Shown here piece after piece: positions 45,600 through 57,660 of a DNA stretch of 64,000 nucleotides. The stretch's first letter is position 1. Each line of letters opens with the position of its first letter. A model generated the notes under the pieces. The model ran no database searches. It was not told where the DNA came from and worked only from the letters and a program-made list of their open reading frames with translations. The translations under genes were made by a program, and so were the position numbers. This stretch comes from Sipunculus nudus (Eukaryota > Annelida > Sipuncula > Golfingiida > Sipunculidae). The stretch covers positions 67,202,659 through 67,266,658 of the forward strand of contig CM049313.1 of the NCBI GenBank assembly GCA_026874595.1. The letters run 5' to 3'.

Positions 45600-47760
45600 T
45601 TACCTCGTTTTCCATGTTCTTAAATCTATTACGATCAGCCAATGTAAAAAAAAACCGCCGAAATATTCAAATATTTGTCAATCTATCCTGCGGTAATTCT
45701 GATTTTATGAAATAATCCAGCCTGCATTTTACCCCAAATATGCTCTAAATGAAACTGTGTTATTATAATATTTATTTCTTTCATAGCATTAATCTTAACG
45801 TTGCCTATCGACCCACTTCCTATCGACTTCATACAAAACAGTGTTCCGGTCACCTCCAATAATTATATTATGGTCACTTATTATTTCAAACATTTCCATG
45901 AATTTTACCAGTTTTCTTTGAAGACAGTTGATTCTTTGCTAAAAACGGAGAGTATATATTTACAATTTATTAATAAGAAACCGCTATCGCAGTTTCAATC
46001 ATAACCACTCTACGTTCATCGTCTGTTATTGATCTGGTGATTTTTCACTTTGCAGTTTTCGCTACTAAATTTATTACCCCACGACAATGATTTGAACCGT
46101 GACTGGCCAACAGCTGGCCTCCCCATTCATATCCCTTCAGTGCTCATCCGATAGATCGCTGTCAGTTTCTTGTAATAATTCAGTGTCACCTCTATACTTT
46201 CAAACCTACTAAATCATGCACAGCGCTGCTTTTTATCTCTCATGCCTCTCACATTAAAAAAATATGTCTTAAGTTATCATGCGTCATTAATAACTTAAGA
46301 AGTTTCAGTACTATCATGTAAGCTACCTATAATTTAGGACTGACGGTTTCAGAAGTCTGTTTGAAAAGAAGACCCTACTGTCCTGTTCCAAAACCAAGCT
46401 GTGTCTCTTCTTTAAATCATAAAGAAATGTTCCTAATTAATTAAACATGTCTCACAATGTTTTTACTTGTATATTTTGCTACCTTTGATGTAGAAAATCA
46501 TTTCTTATACTTCAATAATGAATTCCTGGCATATCCGAGAATGTCCTCTACTTTGTACACATTAAGCTTAAAGTGGGATCACTTAAGAGTTCCTAAGAGT
46601 TCAGGTTTCACTATCGTTCATCGCACATGGTTCACGTTTCATCTTATATAAAAAGCAACCTAAGCAGTGCGCACTCTCGCCCTTTTCATAAGCTTACGTA
46701 ATGTATCAAAATTCATTAATTATTTCTGAAGGGTGCCTCTGCACCGCAGAATAACATAACTACAATTCTATTACAAAAACATTGTTTGTATGTACCTCAT
46801 CCCTTTTCCTTTTAATCAATATAAATTTTGTGCAAAACTTTCTTTAACACAATTTAAATAATGTTGTTTGGAACACTGCGCATAAACACTGCACTGTCCT
46901 TTACGAATTTACGCATTCAATTATTAAACAGTATCCACCAATGAGTCCTATTAACGGTTTTCCAATTTATTATCAACTGAGCTCTACGAAAACATGCCTT
47001 ATTGCCGTCCATATACGCCTGTCTAATTTAGGGGTGAGCTTCGTTCTTCCAAAACAGTACCTTTTTTAATTTCTCGGTCCTCTCCCTTTGGTTTGAAAAA
47101 AAGTATTTTCTCTTTTAAAGCACGGTTGAAAAAAAAAATCTGACAATAATATGATGCTGTCTGTTCTCATCTATTTGGCCAGATCTGTGCACTTGTTCTA
47201 TTTCTTCAATCACATTTTTTATACGTATGTGATGCCCTCTGGAGTGTCTCTCTATCTCATTCATTCTTTTTTTTGTAGTCACATTTTGCGATTGCGAGAT
47301 GGTTCAGTTTTCAGTTTTTTTTCAAAGTCATTGTCCTGTTTTAGTAGTGACACCTCTGACTGTGTATATTCCGGACTTTTTCTATATTCTACAATTTGGG
47401 TCTGAAACTCTTTTTTTTTTTTACTTTAAAACATTTTTTTCGCTTTGATCGTGTCATTGATTTCCTGTGTGAGTTTCATTATCCGCTCAGTGAAGCTTTG
47501 CTCCGTCCCCGCTGCCACGGTTTGCTCCCCTGATTCCCCAGCACTCATAATAGAAACGCTTCTTGACTTTGATATAACTCTCTGACGGCTTACTAAATCC
47601 TCCAAATTACTTTGTTTTTCTTCAGGCTGTTTCTTTATTTCCCGTATACATATTCAATGTTCTTTGTTCAACTTTACCACGCAGAAAATTGACAATATCT
47701 ATTCTAATGTCATGGAGCTCGGCAAAAGCTCGTCTTCATCCTGCGACTTCATTCGTTTTG
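45600..47760 (-). pseudogene. Heavily decayed L1/Tx1-like LINE: ORF1 and endonuclease remnants
   Basis: Minus strand. At about 47620-47440 a charged, coiled-coil-like stretch reads EEKQSNLEDLVSRQRV and FTERIMKLTQEINDTIKA. At 47261-47130 a single frame reads NEIERHSRGHHIRIKNV and then HRSGQIDENRQHHIIVRF, the signature of the RNA-binding domain of L1-type ORF1 proteins. Further on, at about 45950-45800, FMEMFEIISDHNIIIGGDRN followed by TVLYEVDRK matches the GGDFN motif of the AP-type endonuclease, with Arg replacing Phe. Many stops and shifts separate the pieces, and the RT is not readable. Order and orientation are right for one element. Confidence 0.65.
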
Positions 47761-48289
47761 AATTTTCTTTCTGGCAAATCTGTTAATGTTTCACAGAATT
47801 CGATCAAAGTGATATTAGTATTGGTGGCGAAATCTATTCGAAGATAGATACTGCCCGGTTGATTTAGCTAATACCGTTCTGAAAATAAAAAGGGAGCAGG
47901 AATGAAAGAAAGATAAAGAAAAAAGTAATGAAATACAAAAAAGATAAAAAAAAAAATAAGATACAGTTTATTGCTATATATATATGTAATAAAATCAACA
48001 CATACAAATAGTATTTGAGTTGACTGGCTTGCTTAAACAAACACATTAAACAAGACATATAATAAAATATATAATAAAATTATGTATAAAAAGGACGTAC
48101 GACTTAACATGTTTGACTAGGTCATTGTGCCGCAAGTGATATGTTATTTGCCTAACGGCTGACTCGTATGTGCTAGTTTAAGTTCTTAGGATATTGCCAA
48201 ATAGCGACGTATAGCGAACTCCCGATTTCATGTTTTTTTTAACAAATAGTGCGCCGGATGACTATAGTTGCTTTCTTCAACAATCGTGT
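47761..48289. other. AT-rich spacer, no gene seen
   Basis: Nothing recognised. Confidence 0.45.
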
Positions 48290-48900
48290 TTGAAATATGG
48301 GATCAACTGTGGGTAAAGGAACCCCAATGATCCTCTCACCTGTTCTAACCTCGAAACACGGTTCTTTTCCTCGATAGTGATACTGCCTCTCCATACAGTA
48401 AATGACAACGTCAGGATACCCCAAATTACCGCCCGATAAAACTTTAATTGAATTGGTTGACTGAGCCCAAATTCTTTTTGGTTCCTAACAAAGAATAAAT
48501 CTTGTTGTGCCTTCTTTACGCAGTAATTAAGTTTTTCAGCCCACTTCAAATCAGAAGAAATAAAAATTCCTAAAACTTTAAAACAGTCAACGAATTCAAC
48601 CTCATAGCCTCTAATTACTAAGGGCAATATTTCAGTTTTCTTCCGTCTAAAATCAATTATCATCTCATTGGTTTTCTTAACAATTAACTTCAGATGATTT
48701 TCACAGCACCGCAAAGTTAAAGTTTTAATTTCATAGTGGTAAACACTTTCGTTTATTTCCAAGATGAGCCCAGAAACTGTTGTGTCATCAGCAAATTTTA
48801 CATTGAAGCAATCATCAGAAGTATAGATACAGCCATAACCAAGCCAAGATAAACCAAGAGAATTAACCGAAACGTGCTTTGTATATTTCATTGTATATTT
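48290..48900 (-). pseudogene. CR1/Rex1-like reverse transcriptase fragment
   Basis: A minus-strand open stretch starts with FADDTTVSGLI (catalytic FADD) and continues through LTLRCCENHLKLIVKKTNEM, IDFRRKK, FKVLGIFISSDLKW and VKKAQQDLFFVRNQKEFG, then YRAVIWGILTLSFTVWRG. These are the palm-to-thumb motifs of CR1/Rex1-type LINEs. No stop interrupts about 200 codons, but the fingers, motif A and motif B are missing upstream, where the sequence changes abruptly near 48860 into words (CCAAGATAAACCAAG) also found near 49300-49345. A different lineage from the LINE at 21806-25050. Confidence 0.75.
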
Positions 48901-49889
48901 TATATTTATATTTGTAATACGAACATTCATGAAATACAGGTTTAAATATTTGAGACAAGAAAACAAGCATACATGTTCATGCTCTTTTTTGTCAATAACG
49001 GGAGAAATTTGGTTTGTTTTATGTATTTTGATGTTCTATGTGATCCTAATACTGACGAATGACCTAACTAAAAGCAGTGTCCAACAGAACCCTGTGTTTT
49101 TATAAAGAAATAGCGTAAAAAAGAGTAAAATAAGTGATTATCTCTCCGATAACTGATTATCAGTAGAATTTAGATATTCTTCTCTTTCTACATAAACACA
49201 CACTAAGACAGTGGAACATGTCTTGAGCAACACCTTTCTAACAAAACCTTTCTTACATATAAATGTGTGTGTGTGATAAGATAAGGTAATATGATGATGA
49301 TGTCGGTCAAGCCATGATAAGCCAAACAGAGCCAAGATAAGCCCGGATAAGAATAGGGACACAGACAGACAGATCGATGCTAAATTCAAAACCATGTATG
49401 GATAACTACTCTTATGGACAACATGAAGACGGGGACATTTTGAACATATTGCATATTCTACACACAGAAAAACAAATATTGTAAATGGTCTAATCCTGTT
49501 CTTACTGTAATCATAATTGAGTATTTAGATCTCAAAACCCTTTTACTTAAAAAATAGGGAAGAGCAATTTGCGTCATTCAGTCTTCACTGACTACTTACG
49601 AGCCAAAGGAAATTATTTTTTTATAAACCGGAGTGATGTCTTTATATCCTTCAACATACCATAAAGTATACGAGATATTTACTAAAACATTTGGAAAAAA
49701 ATTAGAATACTCATCATTATACATTTAATAATAGAATAAGGTTGTAATATAATACTGCATATGCTTTTCACTGGAAAAATATAGATGTTCCAGTCTTACT
49801 CTGTTATATACAATTACGACGTAAGGATGGTCATGGATTGGCTCTTGTAATTATAGGCCTTTTTGTTTTTTTTTTTTTTTAGTATTGAG
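48901..49889. other. Spacer, no gene seen
   Basis: Contains an AAGCCAAGATAAG-like repeated word (49300-49345) and short (GT)n. Nothing else recognised. Confidence 0.45.
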
Positions 49890-50085
49890 CACTTATCTAG
49901 AAGTACTGAGGGCAATGTCTGTATCTGGGTACTGGAAGTATGTTTTATGTTTAAGTATTGACTTAACTGCGGCTTGTCATGTACCTATTAAATATTAGAG
50001 GCCGGCCTTGGAGTTAATTATTGAGGTCTGTCTGGTATTTAAGTATTGAAAACCGGCCTGCTAATTAAGTATTAAAAGTCCAGCC
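49890..50085. repeat. Degenerate 26-33 bp tandem repeat
   Basis: Units around TTAAGTATTGAGGCCGGCCT recur about six to seven times with variable spacing. Confidence 0.55.
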
Positions 50086-50542
50086 GCACTTAAAGCAGGA
50101 ACATATTGCTTCACTGGCAGACCATCGCCCTGCCGCCTGCAGCGACGAGACGTCTTGCAGTGTAAAGCCGGCGGCTTACTTACCTATTTTATCGGCCGAT
50201 TCATAGGATCATGGATTCATATGAAAAAATACCGACGGGGGTACATTGCCGTCTAAGTGACGCGATTTTGTCGGCGTCGGCGTGAAAAATCGCCGTCGCC
50301 AAGAGTCTGTCACTGTCAAAGAAAATCGGCTGATTTTATCGGGTGATTAGCGAAATCGTGTAGTGAGCCAATGTTTGCGACAAAGTCGGCCGATTTTGTT
50401 TATTTTTTATGGTCAGAGTTTACATTTTGAACGTTGTCACTCTTAGTCATTATTAGTGTTTAATGTATAATGAAATATTTCTGTCATTTAAAAACAGTTA
50501 AAGACCGATTTTGGTAAAGATTCAGTTTTCATGTATTCCTAA
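50086..50542. other. GC-richer stretch with CGGCCGATTTT words
   Basis: Several TTATCGGCCGATT and AAAATCGGCTGATTTT words and a TTAA at 50091-50094 suggest fragments of another TTAA-type MITE. Termini could not be paired. Confidence 0.3.
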
Positions 50543-51190
50543 AGCCCGCGTCACATATCCAAAACGGAGCCCGTCCGACTTCTCTGCGAGCTGAAAATGA
50601 CATTTTCGGATGGAATACGGTCGGTGTTTGCTCAATCACTGCGGACTCCGCCGCGATTTTTAGGGGTCGGCCGACAATCGCAGGGCACTGAAACCTGTTC
50701 TTAAATCAAATCTCGTGCCACCATCGTCTTCGTTGCTCCCTTGGTCTTCTTTGGCGGCATCTTAGCGTGCCCCTATTACTTTGTAGCTGTGCAGTGCTCT
50801 TCACTCTGTCAGACTTCAGACATATGATGTGACAAAGATTTTACTTGCCATTTATATACTCGAGACGCGGACGTCGGACGACGTCAGGCAGGACGTCGGG
50901 CTGACCCCGACCGGGCGTTGTCCGGGTGTCTGGCGGGCATCGATAGACCAAATAACCATCGACCGCAACTCGGACGGCGCCTGCCATTTTGCCGGGCGGC
51001 CTTCGCCCGACTACCGACGGCCGCCGGGCGATTTTTGATCACCATTTTGGCATCGCCCGTTCACCGTCCGATATGTGACATGTCAGATTTTAAGCGTAAA
51101 ATACGCTCGACTTCCTGGCGGGCTTGAGATTCGGCGACTTTCTTGCGATTCACAATTTCGGCTGGAAGCCATTGGAAATGTGACGCAGGC
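50543..51190. mobile_element. TTAA-type MITE, 648 bp
   Basis: Termini AGCCCGCGTCACATATCCAA and (reverse) GCCTGCGTCACATTTCCAA are inverted repeats. The right flank is TTAA (51191-51194) and the left is CTAA (50539-50542), one change from TTAA. The interior is strikingly GC-rich for this window, with CCGTCCG/CGGACG words. The two overlapping open frames here (from 50829 and 50918) are by-products of that composition. Confidence 0.6.
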
Positions 51191-51486
51191 TTAAAAGACG
51201 ACCTGCATTTTATCTATCATTATAAATGATTGTCTATTTATATAATTACAATGTGCGAACAATTCTGTAAACATAAGATTGAACGAACAGTTCTATGTTT
51301 GCAAACGCCCATTTATTGCTGGGCTGTTGAGCAATCCTTCCCATTGTGTGACGAGCTACTCTGAACAGGTAACTCAAGCTTATGTAAGAGTTTATCTGAA
51401 AAAAACACCATTCAATAATTACAACTCATGGATGGCAATATACTGTATATCTGACCGTACTCTCTATTCACCCTTAAATTTTTTAG

Positions 51487-52680
51487 CGAACCTGTGAGCT
51501 TATGCGATGGCGCAGCGTCGTCCGTCAGCCGTCCGCCGTCAGCCGTCTGCCGTCCAGGGCTGGCTGTCCGCCGTCCATAGCAATAAGTCATCTGTCCAAA
51601 AAAGCACACTATAATTAAATCTCAGAAACGGCTAGAGCTATAATCACCATATTTTATACCAATGTTTGTCACATATGTCATATCTGATTTTGAGGTATTG
51701 GTGGCGCCACCTACATTGATGTGTTTTTTTACAAGCGAAAATGTAATTTTATAAACTTCTAGCTTATACACTGATCTATGATGAAACTGTTAAGCTGATT
51801 GGTTTAAACTTTACAAGAATTGTTCTATGGTAGGGTTCTGCCAGTTTCATTAGAATAGATTGGGTAAATACACTTTTAAAAAAAGCATTGTAGCCAATTG
51901 AAAAAGGCTTTCTGTATTTGAAAAAAGATCTGACAATATGCTGAGTTTCAGCAGCCAAGTCAAGAGGTCACTCAGTACAAACAGGTGGGGTCCAGACATC
52001 ACCATAGCAATTGACCTGGCTCGGGTGGAGGGGGGGGGGGGTGTCTAGACAATGTGTCTAGACGTCTAGACACAGCGTCTAGACGTCTGGTCACAATGTT
52101 TAGATGCAGAATTCCCAGATTTTTTGGAATCTTTCAACTGTTTGAAAAAACTTGGTTTGCACTTTAAGCGAATCGGGTGTTATCATCAGGTCACATGTAA
52201 ACTGCTGCACCCTCATTTTTTGTTGACCTCTAACCTTTCCTTGCCGCACAGCGTCCATTTGTGCGTCTGTTTCCACACATAAACCCGCATATCTCGGGAA
52301 CCGTTTCACCGATCAAGCTAAGAATTGTGCACAAATGTAGCCCTTTGATAGCTTAAAAAAACATACACTAAAAATGATGGCGCCACCTGCAACCATTTTT
52401 GCACAGCGTCCATCTGTTCATCTGCCTTGGGATAATATCACTCATATCTCAGCAGTGGTTTGACTTATCCACCTGAAATTTTGCAGGTTTATACATCCTG
52501 GACAATTGTCTCGATTTTATGACAGGTGGCACCACCTACATTCACGTTTAAGCTGAAGACATCCATGCCAATATGCAACACACCTCACTCTATTCCCCTT
52601 GCCACTTAATCCATGCTTCACTTCACCCGTCCCACTCTGATTTCTGCGGATACACATAGTCGTTGTCGACTACCCATATT
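51487..52680 (+). repeat. GTCCGTC-headed repeat element with ~200-bp units
   Basis: Head AACCTGTGAGCTTATGCGAT followed by GTCCGTCAGCCGTCCGCCGT. Later units restart at CACAGCGTCCATTTGTGC (52250) and CACAGCGTCCATCTGTTC (52403), each leading to GGCG/ACCACCT words (51706, 52380, 52530). The head is the same class as the reverse end of the array at 44030-44095. A 20-bp perfect palindrome is at 52054-52073 and a G12 run at 52030-52041. Confidence 0.6.
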
Positions 52681-54279
52681 CTAGTTTTAAAATGTCCTAG
52701 TCTGAAACTTGCAGGTCCGAAATGTCCATTTTGCTGAAATTATAATGTAGGCCTTGTTTTCCTTAAGATATTTTATTGCCCCATCACAGGTTCTACTCCA
52801 ATTGTATAAATAAAAAAAATAAGCCCAAGAAATGAGGAAATGAGAGAAGACATGAATGAATAACTAAAAACTTTTGACTGGTGCAATATATCCAGTCCTT
52901 AAAGGTTTAACCCACAAGTCACCCTTCCGATACAGCATATTTCAGCCACAAGCGAACAAATATTTCCTCTTGTTTTTTCTCCTCGAAAGCTCAGTATCAG
53001 GTCGCCATGATGAGACGGACTTCCTCGGCGAAAATCGAGAGGTGGGAACACGCGCGTCGGTAAATGTGATACCGAAAATCGACCATCTTAACCGAGCCGA
53101 TTTTCAGCAGATTTTGGGAAAATCTGCCCCAAAAAACCGCCCGACCATGTCGCTTGATAAAATCAGGTTGCTAGCACCCGGCTTTAAAGAACGACTGTTT
53201 CGTCCCCTCCCCATAAATAGAGCAAAGAGGTGATTGACCAGGAGAAGATCGTATTTTCTGGAAAAGGTTGTTTTATTTTCAGTTTAACAGATGGGTTGAC
53301 ATTAAAACTTTCTCACCATAGCAAAAGTATCTTATTTTAAATACAATTGCAACATATTGGCAACTGTAAGTGCGTTTTTAGTTCAGTTTTTGTGTATATT
53401 AAGATCTAAGAAGACACGGTCTTCTTACCGCCATGCCAGAGGCAGTATGAATGTATAAGTAGGGGAGACAATGCTTTGCGTAATATTTCCGTTTTATAAG
53501 GGTTACATACATATTTTAACTGAGAACTTATGCAACAAGCTTATATCATAAGGGAATGTTTCTCTAAAAAATGAGATACTCAAGTTACTGATAGGTTTTC
53601 TCTCTTTTATAGACACAGATCATACTGAGCATAAAATCCAAACCAAGTGCTTACACGGGGTGATTAATAACCGTGGTGGCTAACCGTCGCTAGACTCAAC
53701 GTCTTCACGCAAGTAATCAAAATTAATAATATTAAAAAGTTCAGAAAAATTTAGTTATATATAACGAATATGCTCCTGTTTTAATCTTTTTTAATGAAGC
53801 TGGATTTATAAGAATTCATTCAAAAGGAAAAAATATCCTATTACAAACAAATATTGCGGTAATCAATTATTTTCAATTGTTAGGTTGCTGAGGGAACTGA
53901 TATTATTCACGTTTGACAGCTGCTGTTACTCAGAAGTAATCTATTTATGTAATATTAACATATCTATAGCCATGCTTCAGTGCAGTTGCTGACGTACGAA
54001 TACTCTCTAACGAATAATGAAGGCAAGCAAAGGGCCAAAAAGGATATTTCTGATTGTTCGCGTTCCTGGACACCTATTGGTCATGATTGTTCATAAAAGT
54101 AAATGATAGTACTAAGATTTATCATTCTGGATGAACATTCAGTTTCATCCCTTTGCTAAGCGTTAATGAAAAATTAGGAATGTGCAGAATGAAACCAGTG
54201 CTATTAATTTGTACAAAACGAATTATTTTTAAACCAACAGTCAGTAATGTGATAAATATTACACTTTTATGTTAAGGAG

Positions 54280-54325
<46 letters not shown>

Positions 54326-56030
54326 CAATATACAAAGAAAAATGAACAACTTTAATATGTTTCTAAAACTATAAAAACATACATAAATCTTTCAATAATG
54401 GAACTATTTCGGAGAGAATGACTATGCTGCCTTTTGCATACCTCTCTGGGACAATTAACACTTGGTTTCCTTGCTTCGCGTTTTTCCTAGAAATAAAAAA
54501 AAAGTAATTTTTAGTTCTCCATTCTAATATTTGCAGGGTTTCACTTCTGCCAGGGCTAGTGATGAACATTTACCATCATATCATTCGTTGTGAGGGTTCT
54601 ATTGACTGCCAAACTGTCTGCATGCTGATGGATGTCCAGGTGTTCGTCATCAAGTGGGCGTGGTTGCTTCAACCGACTTGTCACCTTGTGTTGGCAGTCG
54701 CACTGGAATTTCCTTTCCTGCTCTTGGGTCTCGAATGGTATTTACAAAATGGCTACGCTGTACACGCTATCTCACCACTATTCATTCCAAATTTTTATCA
54801 CATTTTTGGTAAAAATAAAACTTTAAATAGCACACCAAAAATATATAAAACTTTTACGTTGCCGACGCAGCTGGCCACTCTACTGCAAGAGGTCGTTTAA
54901 ACGTGCAAGTCTCTCGAAACGATTATTATCCAACGTATTGAACGGACTACATAACCCCTTCACTACATGTATACCTACGCCGCTGCTGTATTTAGAACCG
55001 CGTATGCATATTATTGCTATACCTACAATCCCTGGCCAGCAGAGTCGTACACATGTGAGTCCGATTTTGCGGTGTGGGAGCTGGCTGGGCACGGCGTCGG
55101 CTGAGCCAGCAGTGCAGCTCGGGGCCTCGTATTTCCTTTTTGTATCGTATCATATAATAAACCTTAAACGTACTCACGAAATAAGGTTAAACAGTCTGGA
55201 AAAAAATGATATGCACACTAAATAAACAAATTCTTAAAAATAGAGCCGAAATGATTCAGATAAGCCGGTCGAGTTCAACTGACATACTGTTCAAATCAGG
55301 CACAGTCAACGCAGTTAATTTATAACCGACTTAAACCGTAACATCTATATTATAATTGTCGTCGGTCTCACTGTTCGTTTGTCACGTGATTCCCATTGGC
55401 CACCCATTTGATATGCACGCTTTTGTCTTTGTGACATCGAGGATAATACAAAGTGTGTCCTTATAGAGTATTTTCCTTATTTCTGCATGAATCCAGATGT
55501 ATTTCAAATAATTTTTTAAGGTGCTATCGCAGTGCATTCTGGCGGAACAACGATTTTGTATCAAGGCAGAAAGCCTTTCGTGATAACATTACATTGTCTG
55601 AGACAAACTTATAGAGTCAGATATTACAAAAGGACCAGTTCTTAGAGCATTATAAACATTATTTGATAATATAAATAAATATGTTGCAAGTAATGAACCT
55701 TGGTCTTATCTATAATACCTATTAATTTACAAATTATCTTCAGGCAAAATGTCCACCTGCAATGGGCTAAGTTGATGTGTAATCTGGTAATATTGAAAAA
55801 TTTGACCACTCACCATTAGATGAAAGCATTACACTCTCCTCCGGCTCCTGAAAAAAATAATGGATCAGCTGAGACAAAAATATAGGAGTTTTAAGAAATA
55901 TCCAGCAATAATTATAAGAAAATTAGGAAATTTTCACTGAAAATCAAGTTTTACTTAGTTACTTGCCACTGAGGTGTAATCACAATATTCAATAGACCCT
56001 ACATAACAAAGTGTACCCTACCTTCATATC
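52681..56030. other. Spacer with a possible MITE fragment, no gene seen
   Basis: 52980-53190 has CGAAAATCGA and GCCGATTTTCAGCAGATTTT words ending at CCCGGCTTTAAAG, perhaps the right end of a TTAA-type MITE. (TA)n at 54283-54323. The 113-codon frame at 54559-54900 has hydrophobic stretches but no recognisable family or splice signals and is not called. Confidence 0.4.
54283..54323. repeat. (TA)n microsatellite
   Basis: About 20 TA units. Confidence 0.95.
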
Positions 56031-56048
56031 AATATTCCGGTCACTCTG
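56031..56048 (+). repeat. Target-site duplication, left
   Basis: AATATTCCGGTCACTCTG, identical to 57001-57018. Confidence 0.9.
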
Positions 56049-57000
56049 GTGAAATCAATTCCAAAGAAATGGACATATTTGTTAGAGAAAGAAGGGATAG
56101 ACAATGACACAGACTATCAAAAACATGTATTTACAATAGAAGGGTTTAAAGGATTGAACAAAATAAAGTCAAGAGAAATTTGTAAGGGCTTCGTAAATGA
56201 TTTGAATGAACTCTCACCGTCACAGTGTAAATTTGAAAATAAGTATAAAGAGCTTAGTTGGAAAGATATATGCGAATCTATATATTAAACCTCTATCGAC
56301 ACCTATTCTCGTCATTTCCAGTTTAAGATAATTCATAATTACCTTCCAGTTAACCAGATACTGTACAGAAACAGAAACCCGACTTTGTTCTTACTGTTTC
56401 TAAGAGCCAGTACAATCACGCATATATTTTGTAGATGTCATATTGTAATCACGTTATATTTAAACGTAAAAGACTGATTACAAAAAGCAGGTTTAGTGCT
56501 GCCGGAGATATCAGAAGTCACTATATTATATGGTATATTTGAAAATGGAGGCAAAAAAGTTTAGCTAATCATATTTTAAATATTTTTAAACAATTGCTGT
56601 ATAAATCACGGGAGGGAAAATTATTGTCCCTCAGTAGATTTAAGTCCTTATTACGAAATGTAGAGAAATTGAATACAGAATAGCTTCCAGGAAAATAAAT
56701 TACTCAACACAATATGAAATTGGAAGTGATAAAGGAACAGTTGTACGAGACGGAAATTGATGAAACAAGTAGTAACAGAGAAATATAGATATAAATATGT
56801 ATGTGTATATATGCATAAAACTCAAGATCAATGAGGCTGATACAGCTGTCTTGCTTTTTGTTTGCATATGTTTTGTATATGTTTTAGTTTTTCATGGAAA
56901 TTTTGTCATATTGTTTCGAAAGCGAGTTGGTGATGTACTTATGTTGATGTTTGTTTGATCGATGTCTCAAAATGTCTATGTTGTATCTCGAATAAAAAAA
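56049..57000 (+). mobile_element. 5'-truncated LINE copy with A-tail and 18-bp TSD (L1/Tx1-like)
   Basis: Bounded by perfect 18-bp duplications and ending in AATAAAAAAA, the hallmark of target-primed reverse transcription with 5' truncation. The insert carries the C-terminal part of an ORF2: an open frame from the left edge with IPKKWTYLLEKEG to KELSWKDICESIY, a TAA at 56286-56288, then HFQFKIIHNYLPVNQILYR in the same frame. A CSYC in one frame and THIFCRCH in another, separated by a frameshift, fit the CCHC knuckle of L1/Tx1-type ORF2. Further on, another frame reads NHILNIFKQLLYKSREGK. About 250 bp of 3' UTR follow. Confidence 0.85.
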
Positions 57001-57018
57001 AATATTCCGGTCACTCTG
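57001..57018 (+). repeat. Target-site duplication, right
   Basis: AATATTCCGGTCACTCTG directly after the A-tail. Confidence 0.9.
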
Positions 57019-57252
57019 TGTATAACATACAGCAGTACTGCAACAGCTACATGGACAGTTTTTAAAGAAAAAATAATTTTTCCCAGTAACAACCCTGTTA
57101 TACTTAGATATGATTGTGAAGTGGAAACATACAGGAAAATATAGGAGATAAGGGCCTAAAATCTTAAAAATGTATGAAATTACAGGATATTTTTTTCATA
57201 GGAAAATTAAATAAGAAATTTGAGAGTTAGCGGAATTCCTGACATATATATG

Positions 57253-57305
<53 letters not shown>

Positions 57306-57443
57306 TTATATATATATATATATAATATAATATAATTTAAGACAACCAATTTTAGGGGTATTAATAAATCATAGTGATGATGAACCAAATTTTAGGTTAC
57401 CAGGGGGGCAAAAACACATTCTCGCGACAAATTCGGTGCCTGG
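57019..57443. other. Spacer with (TA)n
   Basis: (TA)n with TG interruptions at 57243-57330. No gene seen. Confidence 0.5.
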
Positions 57444-57660
57444 ACAGTCGAGGGGTGAAACGCCTAGTTCTCTACGCTGGCGACCCGGGTTCGATCCCCG
57501 GCTAGACTATGAGAGTGTGTTGTAGTTGCCCTGTGTTTTCTCCGGGTTATCTGGTTTCCTGTGCCCCTACTGACTACCAGTTGCCACCATCTGAGCCATG
57601 GAGAGTGCCTCGATTAGTTAAATTAACTATTTGCACAATCCATGTAAAATAAATAAGTTA
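57444..57660 (+). mobile_element. tRNA-derived SINE
   Basis: Head AGTCGAGGGGTGAAACGCC resembles an A-box/D-arm of Leu/Ser-type tRNA and is followed by a strong B box GGTTCGATCCC at 57488-57498 inside a GC-rich T-stem (CCGGG/CCCGG). The body has TTTTCTCCGGGTTATCTGGT, a central-domain word common in invertebrate SINEs, then an AATCCATGTAAAATAAATAA tail. Not a working tRNA gene: the acceptor stem does not pair and the body continues for ~150 bp. Confidence 0.75.

Noticed and set aside
50829-51127. Overlapping Arg/Pro-rich frames
   Set aside because: Produced by GC-rich CCGTCCG words inside a TIR-bounded MITE.
54559-54900. 113-codon plus-strand frame with hydrophobic stretches
   Set aside because: No domain, no signal-peptide-like start context, no splice borders, and an AT-rich tail; likely chance.
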